64,000 nt of DNA, from positions 1 to 64,000 of the forward strand of contig CAVAMJ010000004.1 of assembly GCA_963589785.1 (NCBI GenBank), in the 5' to 3' direction. A program made the translations under genes and the position numbers. The stretch is from SIG603 sp963589785. GTDB taxonomy: Bacteria > Bacillota > Clostridia > Oscillospirales > Acutalibacteraceae. Shown here piece after piece: positions 8,300 through 17,331 of the stretch; the stretch's first letter is position 1; every line of letters starts with the position of its first letter. A model generated the notes under the pieces. The model worked only from the letters and a program-made list of their open reading frames with translations, was not told the origin of the DNA and searched no databases.

Positions 8300-8327
8300 T
8301 AAGGCATCGGAAAGGAGCTAAAATTAA

Positions 8328-8600
8328 ATGAGCAGATCATTAAAAAAAGGACCTTTTGTTGATGCTAAGCTTCTTAAAAGAGTCCAGGAAATGAATGCAG
8401 CCAACGAGAAGAAGGTTGTTAAGACATGGTCAAGATCATCCATGATCTTCCCTGATTTCGTAGGTCACACAATTGCTGTCCACGACGGACGTAAGCACGT
8501 TCCTGTTTATGTCACAGAGGATATGGTCGGTCACAAGCTCGGCGAGTTTGCTCCGACAAGAACCTTCAAGGGACACGTCGGCGGCAAGTCAGGTAAATAA
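8328..8600 (+). CDS. rpsS: 30S ribosomal protein S19
   Basis: The product is 90 aa. It opens SRSLKKGPFVD and has the WSRSSMIFPDFVGHTIAVHDGR core, both diagnostic of S19. It lies in the 30S head and contacts S13. GGAAAGGAG precedes the ATG. It sits between rplB and rplV in the canonical order. Confidence 0.97.
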   Translation: MSRSLKKGPFVDAKLLKRVQEMNAANEKKVVKTWSRSSMIFPDFVGHTIAVHDGRKHVPVYVTEDMVGHKLGEFAPTRTFKGHVGGKSGK

Positions 8601-8621
8601 GAGAAAGGAAGAGTATATAAA

Positions 8622-8954
8622 ATGGAAGCAAAAGCAATACTTAAGTATACCCGAATTTCTCCTCGTAAGGTCGGCATCGTTCTCGACCTTATCCGCGGCA
8701 AGGACACAGACCTTGCTATGGGTATTTTAAAGCACACACCTAAGGCAGCTTGCGAAGATCTCCAGAAGTTACTCAAGAGCGCTATCGCAAATGCTGAGGT
8801 TAAAGAGATGGATACATCCAATCTCTATATCTCACAGTGCTATGTCACACCGGGCCCGATTCTCAAGAGAATCAGACCAAGAGCTCAGGGCAGAGCATAC
8901 AGAATTTTAAAGAGAACTTCTCACATCACAATCGTTGTGAGCGAGAAAGAATAA
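8622..8954 (+). CDS. rplV: 50S ribosomal protein L22
   Basis: The product is 110 aa. It has the ARAILKYTRISPRKV-like start (here KAILKYTRISPRKV) and the C-terminal RPRAQGRAYRILKRTSHITI beta-hairpin that reaches into the exit tunnel, a site of macrolide-resistance mutations in other species. No unusual change is seen there. The spacing to rpsC is 21 bp. Confidence 0.97.
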   Translation: MEAKAILKYTRISPRKVGIVLDLIRGKDTDLAMGILKHTPKAACEDLQKLLKSAIANAEVKEMDTSNLYISQCYVTPGPILKRIRPRAQGRAYRILKRTSHITIVVSEKE

Positions 8955-8975
8955 GCGGCGAGGAGGTAAAATTTA

Positions 8976-9671
8976 ATGGGTCAGAAAGTAAATCCACACG
9001 GATACCGTGTAGGTGTTATTAAAGACTGGGATTCCCGCTGGTTCGCTAACAAGGCAACTTTCGGCGATACATTAGTTGAGGATTACAACCTCCGTAAGGT
9101 TCTTAAGAAGCAGCTTTACTCCGCAGGTGTTCCAAAGATTGAGATCGAGCGTGATTCTCAGAAGGTTAGAATTCACATTCATTGCGCAAAGCCGGGTATG
9201 GTAATCGGTAAGGGCGGCCAGGAGATCGAGAAGCTTCGTGCACAGTGCGAAGAGATGCTCGGCAAGCCTTGCCTCATCAACATCGTTGAGGTTAAGAGAC
9301 CTGACCTCGATGCTCAGCTCGTAGCAGAGAACATTGCTCAGCAGCTCGAGAAGAGAATTTCCTTCAGAAGAGCTATGAAGCAGTGCATCGGCAGAAGCAT
9401 GCGTCTTGGCGCAAAGGGAATTAAGACTCAGTGCTCCGGTCGTCTCGGCGGCGCTGAAATCGCAAGAAGCGAGCAGTATCATGACGGTACTATTCCGCTT
9501 CAGACAATCAGAGCAGACATCGACTACGGTTTTGCAGAGGCTAACACAACCTACGGCAAGGTCGGCGTTAAGGTTTGGCTCTACAAGGGCGAGGTTCTCA
9601 ACGTAGCAAACGATCGTCCTGAGCGTAGAAACAACAGAAGAAATAATCGCAAGGAAGGAGGCCGCAACTAA
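8976..9671 (+). CDS. rpsC: 30S ribosomal protein S3
   Basis: The product is 231 aa. It begins GQKVNPHGYRVG and has a type-II KH domain with the GKGG loop (VIGKGGQEIEKL, ~75-86). The C-terminus is a basic, asparagine-rich tail. S3 lines the mRNA entry channel. GAGGAGG precedes the ATG, and the stop overlaps the rplP start by one base. Confidence 0.97.
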   Translation: MGQKVNPHGYRVGVIKDWDSRWFANKATFGDTLVEDYNLRKVLKKQLYSAGVPKIEIERDSQKVRIHIHCAKPGMVIGKGGQEIEKLRAQCEEMLGKPCLINIVEVKRPDLDAQLVAENIAQQLEKRISFRRAMKQCIGRSMRLGAKGIKTQCSGRLGGAEIARSEQYHDGTIPLQTIRADIDYGFAEANTTYGKVGVKVWLYKGEVLNVANDRPERRNNRRNNRKEGGRN

Positions 9672-10090
9672 TGTTACTTCCAAAGAGAGTTAAATATCGT
9701 CGTGTCCACAGAGGCAGAATGACTGGTAAGGCTTACCGCGGAAACAAAGTTAACTACGGTGAGTTCGGTCTCCAGGCTCTCGAGCCGGCATGGATCACAG
9801 CAAACCAGATCGAGGCAGCCCGTGTTGCTATGACACGTTACTGCAAGCGTTTCGGTAAGGTTTGGATCAAGATCTTCCCGGATAAGCCTGTAACACAGAA
9901 GCCGGCCGGCGTTCGAATGGGTTCCGGTAAAGGTGCTCCGGAGTACTGGGTAGCAGTAGTTAAGCCGGGCAGAGTTATGTTCGAGCTTGGCGGCGTTAGC
10001 GAGGAGACAGCAAGAGAGGCTCTTCGTCTCGCAGCTAACAAGCTTCCTATCAAGTGCAAGTTTGTAACTAAAGAAGGACAGGAGGATTAA
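9671..10090 (+). CDS. rplP: 50S ribosomal protein L16
   Basis: The product is 139 aa, typical length, with LLPKRVKYRRVHRGRM at the start and the conserved GVRMGSGKGAPEYWVAVVKPG segment. L16 organises the A-site tRNA region of the 50S. It overlaps rpsC by one base and is 5 bp from rpmC. Confidence 0.97.
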   Translation: MLLPKRVKYRRVHRGRMTGKAYRGNKVNYGEFGLQALEPAWITANQIEAARVAMTRYCKRFGKVWIKIFPDKPVTQKPAGVRMGSGKGAPEYWVAVVKPGRVMFELGGVSEETAREALRLAANKLPIKCKFVTKEGQED

Positions 10091-10095
10091 GAGTA

Positions 10096-10290
10096 ATGAA
10101 AGCTACAGAAATCAGAGAACTCACAAATGAAGAATTAGCTTCCAAGCTTAAGGAATTAAAAGCTGAGCTCTTTAACCTTCGTTTCCAGCTCGCTATCAAT
10201 CAGCTCGATAACCCGATGCGTATAACAGCAGTTAAGAAGGACATCGCAAGAGTCAAGACTGTTATTCGCGAGAACGAGCTTAATGCTTAA
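10096..10290 (+). CDS. rpmC: 50S ribosomal protein L29
   Basis: The product is 64 aa, a two-helix protein with the ELKAELFNLRFQLA signature. It lies at the tunnel exit next to L23. It sits between rplP and rpsQ as expected. Confidence 0.96.
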   Translation: MKATEIRELTNEELASKLKELKAELFNLRFQLAINQLDNPMRITAVKKDIARVKTVIRENELNA

Positions 10291-10307
10291 GGAAGGAGGA
10301 GTTTAAA

Positions 10308-10568
10308 ATGAGCGAAAGAACATCAATGAGAAAGACACTCGTCGGTAAGGTAGTTAGCGACAAGATGGACAAGACTATCGTCGTTTCAATCGAGGACAGC
10401 GTTAAGCATCCTATGTACGGCAAGATCGTCAAGCGTACAGTTAAGTACAAGGCACACGATGAGAACAACGAGTGTGGAATCGGAGACCGCGTACGTATCA
10501 TGGAGACTCGTCCTCTTTCCAAGGATAAGAGATGGCGTTTAGTTGAGATTATAGAGAAGGCCAAGTAA
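10308..10568 (+). CDS. rpsQ: 30S ribosomal protein S17
   Basis: The product is 86 aa with an OB-fold pattern and the conserved KTIVVSIEDSVKHPMYGKIVKRT and GDRVRIMETRPLSKDKRW segments. It is a primary 16S rRNA binder. GGAAGGAGG precedes the ATG. It closes the S10 half of the cluster; no terminator separates it from rplN. Confidence 0.97.
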   Translation: MSERTSMRKTLVGKVVSDKMDKTIVVSIEDSVKHPMYGKIVKRTVKYKAHDENNECGIGDRVRIMETRPLSKDKRWRLVEIIEKAK

Positions 10569-10621
10569 TTTTGGCGAAGAAACAAGAGTTATTTGGCTTT
10601 TAAGCAAAGGAGGAACTCACT

Positions 10622-10990
10622 GTGATTCAGCAGCAGACATACCTCAAGGTTGCCGATAATACCGGAGCTAAGGAGCTTATGTGCATAAGAGTTCTTGGCG
10701 GTACCGGCAGGAGGTACGCTAATATAGGTGACGTCGTAGTTGCTTCCGTTAAGAAGGCAGCACCCGGCGGCGTTGTAAAGAAGGGCGACGTTGTTAAGGC
10801 AGTTATCGTAAGATCAAAGTCAGGCGTTCGTCGTGAGGACGGTACATACATTCGTTTCGATGAGAATGCAGCCGTTATTATTAAGGAAGACAAAAACCCA
10901 AGGGGCACACGTATTTTTGGACCAGTCGCGAGAGAGCTTCGTGATCATGAGTATCTGAAAATCCTTTCACTTGCTCCGGAAGTTCTTTAA
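10622..10990 (+). CDS. rplN: 50S ribosomal protein L14
   Basis: The product is 122 aa, exactly the usual length. It starts IQQQTYLKVADNTGAKE and has the GDVVVASVKKAAPGGVVKKGDVVKA core. It forms part of an intersubunit bridge. The start codon is GTG behind AAAGGAGG. It is the first gene of the spc segment. Confidence 0.97.
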   Translation: MIQQQTYLKVADNTGAKELMCIRVLGGTGRRYANIGDVVVASVKKAAPGGVVKKGDVVKAVIVRSKSGVRREDGTYIRFDENAAVIIKEDKNPRGTRIFGPVARELRDHEYLKILSLAPEVL

Positions 10991-11005
10991 TGGAGGTGTC
11001 AACAA

Positions 11006-11323
11006 ATGTCTAAGGTTCATGTAAAAACAGGTGACAACGTTGTAATCCTCGTTGGTAAGGATAGAGGCAAGCAGGGCAAGGTTCTTGCTGTTTCCCCGAA
11101 GGAGAGCAAGGTAATCGTAGAAGGCTGCAATATGGTCAGCAAGCACGTAAAGCCGAAGAGAATGGGCGAGCAGGGCGGCATTGTAAAGGCTGAGTCTGCA
11201 ATCTATTCCTCAAAGGTTCAGATTGTTTGCCCACGCTGCGGCAAGGCTACAAGAGTTGCACACAAGATTCTTGAGGACGGCTCCAAGGAGCGTATCTGCA
11301 AGAAGTGCGGCGAGACACTGTAA
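11006..11323 (+). CDS. rplX: 50S ribosomal protein L24 (Cys-containing form)
   Basis: The product is 105 aa. It has an N-terminal KOW motif (DNVVILVGKDRGKQGKV) and a C-terminal half with two CxxC pairs (CPRC and CKKC) about 20 residues apart, forming a probable zinc ribbon. L24 is an assembly initiator of the 50S. The cysteine form is the C-plus variant, suggesting zinc dependence. Confidence 0.96.
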   Translation: MSKVHVKTGDNVVILVGKDRGKQGKVLAVSPKESKVIVEGCNMVSKHVKPKRMGEQGGIVKAESAIYSSKVQIVCPRCGKATRVAHKILEDGSKERICKKCGETL

Positions 11324-11339
11324 GGAGGACGTTTAAGAA

Positions 11340-11879
11340 ATGGCTAGACTTAAGGAAATGTACAAAGCTGAAGTCGCTCCTGCTCTTATGAAAAAGTTCT
11401 CTTATAAGAGTGTAATGGAGATTCCTAAGTTCGATAAGATTGTTATCAACGTAGGTGCCGGCGAAGCAAAAGATAACGCTAAGGTCATCGACAACATCAG
11501 CGGCGATCTCGCAAAGATCACCGGTCAGAAGCCGATGGTTTGTAAGGCAAAGAAATCAGTTGCTAACTTTAAGATCAGAGAGGGTATGCCGATCGGTGTT
11601 AAGGTTACACTTCGTGGAGAGAAGATGTGGGAGTTCATGGACAGACTCTTCAACGTATCTCTTCCAAGAGTTCGTGACTTCAGAGGAATCAATCCTAATT
11701 CCTTCGACGGTCGCGGAAACTACAACATGGGTATCAAGGAGCAGCTCATCTTCCCTGAAATCGAGTACGATAAGATCGACAAGGTTCGCGGAATGGACAT
11801 CTGCTTCGTAACAACCGCAAATACAGACGAAGAGGCTCGTGAGCTCTTAACACTCATGGGTGCACCGTTTGAGAAGTAA
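11340..11879 (+). CDS. rplE: 50S ribosomal protein L5
   Basis: The product is 179 aa, standard length. The conserved RDFRGINPNSFDGRGNYNMGIKEQ region is present (quoted here in overlapping parts: RDFRGINPNSFDGRG, YNMGIKEQLIFPEI). L5 binds 5S rRNA and contacts P-site tRNA. It is 14 bp from the type-Z S14 gene. Confidence 0.97.
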   Translation: MARLKEMYKAEVAPALMKKFSYKSVMEIPKFDKIVINVGAGEAKDNAKVIDNISGDLAKITGQKPMVCKAKKSVANFKIREGMPIGVKVTLRGEKMWEFMDRLFNVSLPRVRDFRGINPNSFDGRGNYNMGIKEQLIFPEIEYDKIDKVRGMDICFVTTANTDEEARELLTLMGAPFEK

Positions 11880-11893
11880 GGAGGATATGCACT

Positions 11894-12079
11894 GTGGCAA
11901 AGACATCAATGAAAATCAAGCAGCAGAGAGATCAGAAGTTCTCTTCCAGAGAGTACAACAGATGTAAGATCTGCGGCAGACCGCATGCCTACCTTAGAAA
12001 GTTTGGCATTTGCCGTATTTGCTTCCGTGAACTCGCTTATAAGGGCCAGATTCCGGGTGTTAAGAAGGCAAGCTGGTAA
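11894..12079 (+). CDS. rpsN: 30S ribosomal protein S14 type Z (zinc form)
   Basis: The product is 61 aa, the length of the short zinc-binding S14. CKICGRPH and FGICRICF supply two CxxC pairs. It belongs to the 30S head. The start is GTG behind GGAGG. A cysteine-free S14 paralogue, if any, is not in the window. Confidence 0.96.
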   Translation: MAKTSMKIKQQRDQKFSSREYNRCKICGRPHAYLRKFGICRICFRELAYKGQIPGVKKASW

Positions 12080-12102
12080 GAAAGCAAAAGGAGGACAAAA
12101 TC

Positions 12103-12501
12103 ATGCAGATTACAGATCCAATCGCAGATCTGCTTACCCGTATTCGCAACGCTTTGTCAGCGAAGCATGATACTGTTACAGTTCCTGCTTCTAACATGAA
12201 GAAGGCTATCTGCCAGATTCTTGTTGACGAGGGATACATCAAGGGCTTTACAGTTGAAGAAGACGGCAAGCAGGGTATCATCACAATCAATCTTAAGTAT
12301 GCACAGGGCAAAGAGGCTGTTATTAAGGGACTCAAGAGAGTTTCCAAGCCGGGCCTTCGCATCTATTCAAATGCAGAAGAGCTTCCGAAGGTCATGAAGG
12401 GCCTCGGTATCGCAATCATCTCTACTTCTAAGGGCGTCATGACAGATCGTGAGGCTAGAAAGCAGAATGTTGGCGGCGAAGTTCTCGCATTCATCTGGTA
12501 A
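12103..12501 (+). CDS. rpsH: 30S ribosomal protein S8
   Basis: The product is 132 aa with TDPIADLLTRIRNA near the start and ISTSKGVMTDREARKQNVGGEVLAFIW at the end (given here as the STSKGVMTDREAR and GGEVLAFIW motifs). It binds the central domain of 16S rRNA. In E. coli S8 represses the spc operon; no equivalent target was looked for here. Confidence 0.97.
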   Translation: MQITDPIADLLTRIRNALSAKHDTVTVPASNMKKAICQILVDEGYIKGFTVEEDGKQGIITINLKYAQGKEAVIKGLKRVSKPGLRIYSNAEELPKVMKGLGIAIISTSKGVMTDREARKQNVGGEVLAFIW

Positions 12502-12521
12502 TTGAAGGGAGGGGCAATAAC

Positions 12522-13064
12522 ATGTCTAGAATTGGAAGAAAACCTATAAATATTCCCGCAGGCGTTGAGGTAAATGTCGACGGTTCTGTTGTTACTGTTA
12601 AGGGTCCTAAGGGCACACTTACACAGAAGTTCAACTCTAAGATGAACATAGCAGTTGAGGGCACAGAGATTATTGTTTCAAGACCCGACGATTCTAAGGA
12701 GAACAAGTCTCTTCACGGACTTACAAGAACACTTATTGCTAACATGGTAACAGGTGTTACAGAGGAGTTTAAGAAGGAGCTTGAGGTTAACGGCGTTGGT
12801 TACCGTGTAGCAAAGAAGGGCAATGTCCTTGAGATGACACTCGGTTATTCACACCTCGTTAACGTAAGCGAGACAGAGGACATCAAGATCGATGTTCCTG
12901 CTCCGAACAAGATCATCATCCATGGTCCTGACAAGCAGAAGGTTGGTCAGTTCGCAGCTGAGGTTCGCGAGAAGAGACCGCCGGAGCCATATAAGGGCAA
13001 GGGTATTAAGTATGTCGACGAAGTTATCCGTCGCAAAGAAGGTAAAGCCGGTAAGGGCAAATAA
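12522..13064 (+). CDS. rplF: 50S ribosomal protein L6
   Basis: The product is 180 aa. It starts SRIGRKPINIPAGVEV and ends with the RPPEPYKGKGIKY motif followed by a basic tail. L6 lies near the sarcin-ricin loop and the factor-binding site. GGGAGG precedes the ATG. Confidence 0.97.
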   Translation: MSRIGRKPINIPAGVEVNVDGSVVTVKGPKGTLTQKFNSKMNIAVEGTEIIVSRPDDSKENKSLHGLTRTLIANMVTGVTEEFKKELEVNGVGYRVAKKGNVLEMTLGYSHLVNVSETEDIKIDVPAPNKIIIHGPDKQKVGQFAAEVREKRPPEPYKGKGIKYVDEVIRRKEGKAGKGK

Positions 13065-13082
13065 GATAGGAGAGTGTTTTAA

Positions 13083-13442
13083 ATGGTTTCAAAGGCTGAT
13101 AAGAATGCAGCAAGACTTCGCCGCCATAAGAGAGTTCGCGGCAAGATTTCTGGCACAGCAGAAAGACCTCGCCTTAATGTCTACCGTTCATCCGCTAACA
13201 TCTATGCCCAGATTATCGACGATACTAAGGGCGTAACACTCGTATCCGCATCTACAGTAGAGAAGGATTTTGAGGGTAACGGAAGCAACAAGGTCGCTGC
13301 TAAGAAGGTTGGCGAGACAATCGCTAAGAGAGCAATCGAGAAGGGCATCACAGATGTCGTATTCGATCGTGGTGGCTACATATTCCATGGCCGTGTCGCA
13401 GAGCTGGCCGCTGGCGCCCGTGAGGGTGGCCTGAACTTCTAA
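13083..13442 (+). CDS. rplR: 50S ribosomal protein L18
   Basis: The product is 119 aa with R-x-R-HKRVRGKISGTAERPRLNV and the C-terminal DRGGYIFHGRVAELAAGARE motif. It carries 5S rRNA together with L5. The spacing to rpsE is 12 bp. Confidence 0.97.
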   Translation: MVSKADKNAARLRRHKRVRGKISGTAERPRLNVYRSSANIYAQIIDDTKGVTLVSASTVEKDFEGNGSNKVAAKKVGETIAKRAIEKGITDVVFDRGGYIFHGRVAELAAGAREGGLNF

Positions 13443-13454
13443 TAGGAGGATATT

Positions 13455-13955
13455 ATGGCTAGTAAAATTGACGCAAGTGCATTAGAATTAAAAGAAAACG
13501 TAGTTGCTATCAACCGTGTTTCTAAGACTGTCAAGGGTGGTCGTATCTATAAGTTCGCTGCTCTCGTAGTTGTAGGAGACGGAAACGGCACTGTAGGTTT
13601 CGGTATCGGTAAGTCAGGAGAAGTTCCGGACGCTATCCGTAAGGGTATTGAGGATGCTAAGAAGAACCTCATCAAGGTTTCTCTTAAGGGCACAACAATT
13701 CCTCACGAGATCATCGGCGAGTTCGGTGCAGGTAAGGTTCTTCTTAAGCCTGCTGCTCCTGGTACAGGTGTTATCGCAGGCGGCGCAGTTCGTGCTGTTG
13801 TTGACTGTGTAGGTATCACTGATATCAGAACTAAGGTTTTGAGAACAAACAACCCATGCAACGTTGTTCGTGCAACTCTTGAGGGACTTAACGCTCTTCG
13901 CTCTGCTGAAGAGGTTGCTGCAATCCGTGGCAAGTCCGTTAAAGAGATTTTATAA
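13455..13955 (+). CDS. rpsE: 30S ribosomal protein S5
   Basis: The product is 166 aa. It has the N-terminal dsRNA-binding-like fold with VVGDGNGTVGFGIGKSGEV and the C-terminal domain with GAGKVLLKPAAPGTGVIAGG. S5 lies at the mRNA entry site and affects fidelity. AGGAGG precedes the ATG. Confidence 0.97.
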   Translation: MASKIDASALELKENVVAINRVSKTVKGGRIYKFAALVVVGDGNGTVGFGIGKSGEVPDAIRKGIEDAKKNLIKVSLKGTTIPHEIIGEFGAGKVLLKPAAPGTGVIAGGAVRAVVDCVGITDIRTKVLRTNNPCNVVRATLEGLNALRSAEEVAAIRGKSVKEIL

Positions 13956-13972
13956 TAAGGAGGCTGCAAATT

Positions 13973-14140
13973 ATGGAAATTACTCTTGTTAAAAGCTTAA
14001 TCGGCGCCAAGAAGGATCAGATTGCAACCGCCTATTCACTCGGTCTTAAGAAGATCGGTGACAAGACTGAGCAGCCTGATAACGCTCAGACAGCCGGTAA
14101 GGTGCACAAGATTGTTCACCTTGTTAAGGTAACAAAGTAA
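13973..14140 (+). CDS. rpmD: 50S ribosomal protein L30
   Basis: The product is 55 aa, short but normal for L30. It reads MEITLVKSLIGAKKDQIATA at the start and ends VHLVKVTK. AAGGAGG is placed correctly before the ATG. It lies between rpsE and rplO, the conserved position of rpmD. Confidence 0.94.
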   Translation: MEITLVKSLIGAKKDQIATAYSLGLKKIGDKTEQPDNAQTAGKVHKIVHLVKVTK

Positions 14141-14156
14141 GGGGAGGTGCACTAAT

Positions 14157-14597
14157 ATGAAACTTAACGAGCTTACAAAGGTACCCGGTTCAACAACCAA
14201 GGCTAAGAGAATCGGCAGAGGTTACGGTTCCGGTAACGGTAAGACAGCTGGTAAGGGACATAAGGGTCAGAAGGCCAGAGCAGGTCACGGATTCCGTCCG
14301 GGCTTCGAAGGCGGCCAGATGCCTCTCCAGAGAAGAATCCCGAAGAGAGGATTCAACAATATCTTCGCTGAGGATTGGACAGCTATCAACGTAGCAGATC
14401 TCGAGGTTTTCGAGAACGGCACAACAGTAGACGTAGCTGCTCTTGCTGAAGCAGGTATCGTAAGAAGAAATGCTAAAAACGTAAAGGTTCTTTCCAACGG
14501 CGAACTCACAAAGTCACTTACTGTTAAGGTTGGTGCTTATTCCGAGGCTGCAAAGGCTAAGATTGAGGCAGCAGGAGGAAAGGCTGAGGTGATCTAA
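14157..14597 (+). CDS. rplO: 50S ribosomal protein L15
   Basis: The product is 146 aa. It has the glycine- and basic-rich N-terminal tail (GRGYGSGNGKTAGKGHKGQK) and the GGQMPLQRRIPKRGF motif. It is a late 50S assembly protein. Its last codons include the GAGGTGAT ribosome binding site of secY. Confidence 0.97.
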   Translation: MKLNELTKVPGSTTKAKRIGRGYGSGNGKTAGKGHKGQKARAGHGFRPGFEGGQMPLQRRIPKRGFNNIFAEDWTAINVADLEVFENGTTVDVAALAEAGIVRRNAKNVKVLSNGELTKSLTVKVGAYSEAAKAKIEAAGGKAEVI

Positions 14598-14598
14598 G

Positions 14599-15912
14599 GT
14601 GTTTAACACACTAAGAAATGCTTGGAAAATTCCAGACCTCAGAAAAAAACTCCTTTTCACTATTTTAATCATCGTAGCTTTCAGATTCGGTTCCGTTGTT
14701 CCGGTTCCGTTCCTGAATGCTTCCGCTCTTAACGAACTCATGCAGTCCGTTAACGAGAGCGGTACTGCTCTCGGTTATATCAACATGCTCACAGGTGGTG
14801 CGTTCTCATACGCAACCCTGTTTGCACTCGGTATTACCCCGTACATTAACTCTTCCATCATTATCCAGCTCCTCACAGTTGCAATTCCTGCTCTCGAGAA
14901 GCTTGCTAAAGAGGGAGAGGAAGGCAGAAAGAAGATCGCCGCTATTACAAGATATGTAACAGTCGGTTTAGGTCTTATCCAGGGTACTGCTTACTACTTC
15001 TACCTCAAGAATAGCGGCATCACCGTTTATTCCACAGGTTTCAGCGCAGTATTCACAGGAATTGTTATCATCCTCACATTCACAGCGGGCACAGCTCTTA
15101 TCATGTGGATGGGTGAGCAGATAAACCAGTATGGTGTGGGCAATGGTATCTCCATCATACTTTTCGCAGGTATTGTTTCAAGACTTCCTTCAACCTGCTC
15201 TCAGCTCTGGACATACTTCAAAGCTGCTTTGGACGATCCGTCAAACTACGGCAAGTACTTCGTATTTGCTCCGTTGTTTGTAGTGCTCTTCCTCGCAGTC
15301 ATCTGGATTATCGTCTTCATGAACGATGCAGAGAGAAGAATTCCGATTCAGTACGCAAAGAAGGTAGTCGGCAGAAAGATGTACGGCGGCCAGAGCTCTC
15401 ACTTACCTATTAAGGTAACAATGAGCGGCGTTATGCCAATCATCTTCGCTTCAGCTATCCTCTCTATTCCAAGCACAATTCAGCTGTTTGTTACACCGAC
15501 ATCCGGTTTCTGGAAGGCATTCTTCAATGCATTCTCTTCTACCGGTTGGCTCTACTCAGTTCTTTACTTCTTATTCATCATTGTATTTGCTTATTTCTAC
15601 ATGAGCATTCAGTACAACCCGATTGAGATTGCAAACAACTTGAGAACAAACAACGGTACTATTCCGGGCATCAGACCGGGCAGACCGACAGCTGAGTTTA
15701 TCAGCAAGATCCTCGCAAAGGTAACACTCATCGGAGCTTTGTTCCTTGCAGTTATAGCTATTGTTCCTATCATCTACGGTAACATCACAAGCATGGGCAG
15801 AATGTCCATGGGCGGTACATCCGTCATCATCATGGTTGGTGTTGCTCTTGAGACCACAAAGCAAATTGAATCTCAAATGATGATGCGTCATTATAAGGGA
15901 TTCCTTGACTAA
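14599..15912 (+). CDS. secY: Preprotein translocase subunit SecY
   Basis: The product is 437 aa with about ten membrane-spanning segments. Conserved pieces include GITPYINSSIIIQLL (TM2 area), GIGNGISIIL-like VGNGISIILFAGI, and PGIRPGRPTAEF before the C-terminal helices. It is the central channel of the Sec system, working with SecE/SecG and SecA. The start is GTG one base after the rplO stop, with its binding site inside rplO. It lies in the conserved spc position before adk. Confidence 0.97.
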   Translation: MFNTLRNAWKIPDLRKKLLFTILIIVAFRFGSVVPVPFLNASALNELMQSVNESGTALGYINMLTGGAFSYATLFALGITPYINSSIIIQLLTVAIPALEKLAKEGEEGRKKIAAITRYVTVGLGLIQGTAYYFYLKNSGITVYSTGFSAVFTGIVIILTFTAGTALIMWMGEQINQYGVGNGISIILFAGIVSRLPSTCSQLWTYFKAALDDPSNYGKYFVFAPLFVVLFLAVIWIIVFMNDAERRIPIQYAKKVVGRKMYGGQSSHLPIKVTMSGVMPIIFASAILSIPSTIQLFVTPTSGFWKAFFNAFSSTGWLYSVLYFLFIIVFAYFYMSIQYNPIEIANNLRTNNGTIPGIRPGRPTAEFISKILAKVTLIGALFLAVIAIVPIIYGNITSMGRMSMGGTSVIIMVGVALETTKQIESQMMMRHYKGFLD

Positions 15913-15933
15913 TGAGGAGTTTAGTAGTATAAT

Positions 15934-16566
15934 ATGAAGCTGATCCTTTTAGGTGCTCCGGGAGCCGGTAAAGGCACCCAGGCAGAGAAAATCTGCGAAG
16001 CATATAAAATACCAACAATTTCAACAGGTAATATTCTCCGTGCAGCGCTGAAGAGCGGCTCAGAGATCGGACTTAAGGCTAAATCCTATATGGAGTCCGG
16101 TGCTTTGGTTCCCGATGAGGTTCTCATCGAGATCATCAAGGACAGATTAGCCCAGAGCGACTGTGAGAATGGTTTCATTCTCGACGGTTTCCCAAGAACG
16201 ATCCCACAGGCCGAGGCTCTGGATTCCATGGGCGTGGCTATCGACAAGTGCCTCAACATTGAGGTTGCTGACGATGCGATCGTCGCAAGAATGTCCGGAC
16301 GCCGTGTCTGCGAGAAGTGCGGTGCTTCTTATCATGTAATGTTTAAGAAGCCATGCAAAGAAGGAATCTGCGATTCCTGCGGAGGCACCCTTGTTCAGCG
16401 TAAGGATGATGAAGAAGCTACTGTTCTTGCAAGACTCACAAACTATCACAGTCAGACTGAGCCTCTTAAGAACTATTATGAAAAGCAGGGCAAACTCGTT
16501 TCCGTCGAGGGCACAGGCTCAATCGAGGAAATTACAAAGGCTTGCTTAAAAGCACTCGAGGCATAA
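15934..16566 (+). CDS. adk: Adenylate kinase (zinc-LID form)
   Basis: The product is 210 aa. It converts ATP and AMP to two ADP. The P-loop GAPGAGKGT occupies residues 7-15, and DGFPRTIPQAEAL marks the NMP-binding region. The LID holds C126, C129, C146 and C149, a structural zinc site seen in Gram-positive enzymes. AGGAG precedes the ATG. The stop is one base before the map start, so translation is probably coupled. Confidence 0.97.
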   Translation: MKLILLGAPGAGKGTQAEKICEAYKIPTISTGNILRAALKSGSEIGLKAKSYMESGALVPDEVLIEIIKDRLAQSDCENGFILDGFPRTIPQAEALDSMGVAIDKCLNIEVADDAIVARMSGRRVCEKCGASYHVMFKKPCKEGICDSCGGTLVQRKDDEEATVLARLTNYHSQTEPLKNYYEKQGKLVSVEGTGSIEEITKACLKALEA

Positions 16567-16567
16567 A

Positions 16568-17323
16568 ATGATTATTCTTAAGACCAGTCGTGAACTTGCA
16601 CTGATGAGAGAAGCCGGAAGGATCTCTCAGAGAGCTTTAATGCTCGGCGGTGAGGCTGTGGAACCCGGGGTTTCCACCTGGGAAATAGATAAGATAATTC
16701 GCGAGTATATCGAGAAGTCGGGCGCTAAGCCCAACTTTCTCGGTTACGGCGATTTTCCCGCAAGTGCTTGCATTTCAGTAAATGATACAGTCATCCACGG
16801 CATACCATCCAAAAAGCAAATCCTCAAAAAAGGCGACATCGTTTCCATCGATACGGGAGCTATCATAAACGGCTTCAACGGTGACAACGCTTGGACCTTT
16901 GCTTGCGGCGAAGTAAGCGAAGAGGCACAGAAGCTTATGGATACAACGAGAGAAGCACTGTTCAAAGGCATCGAGCAGGCCCGTCCCGGAAACAGGGTGG
17001 GTGACATCGGTCACGCAGTGCAGGAGTATGTCGAAGCTCGCGGTTACTCGGTTGTACGAGATTTTGTCGGCCACGGAGTAGGCGCAAAGCTACATGAAGA
17101 CCCCAGCGTTCCGAACTTCGGAACAGCAGGTAGGGGCGTTCGACTTCTGCCGGGCATGGTAATCGCCATTGAACCCATGGTCAACGTCGGAGATTTCAGA
17201 GTTAAGGTTCTGAATGACGGATGGACCACAAAAACTATCGACGGAAAACTGGCTGCCCACTTTGAGCACACAGTAGCCATTACAACAAACGGACCCGTAA
17301 TCTTAACGAATGCGGACGATTGA
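16568..17323 (+). CDS. map: Type I methionine aminopeptidase
   Basis: The product is 251 aa. It removes the N-terminal methionine from new proteins. The five metal ligands are visible: D95, D106, H169, E202 and E233, plus the substrate-pocket H77. There is no N-terminal zinc or SH3 extension. GAGG within the end of adk is the binding site. It is followed closely by the KOW gene. Confidence 0.96.
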   Translation: MIILKTSRELALMREAGRISQRALMLGGEAVEPGVSTWEIDKIIREYIEKSGAKPNFLGYGDFPASACISVNDTVIHGIPSKKQILKKGDIVSIDTGAIINGFNGDNAWTFACGEVSEEAQKLMDTTREALFKGIEQARPGNRVGDIGHAVQEYVEARGYSVVRDFVGHGVGAKLHEDPSVPNFGTAGRGVRLLPGMVIAIEPMVNVGDFRVKVLNDGWTTKTIDGKLAAHFEHTVAITTNGPVILTNADD

Positions 17324-17331
17324 GGTGGCAC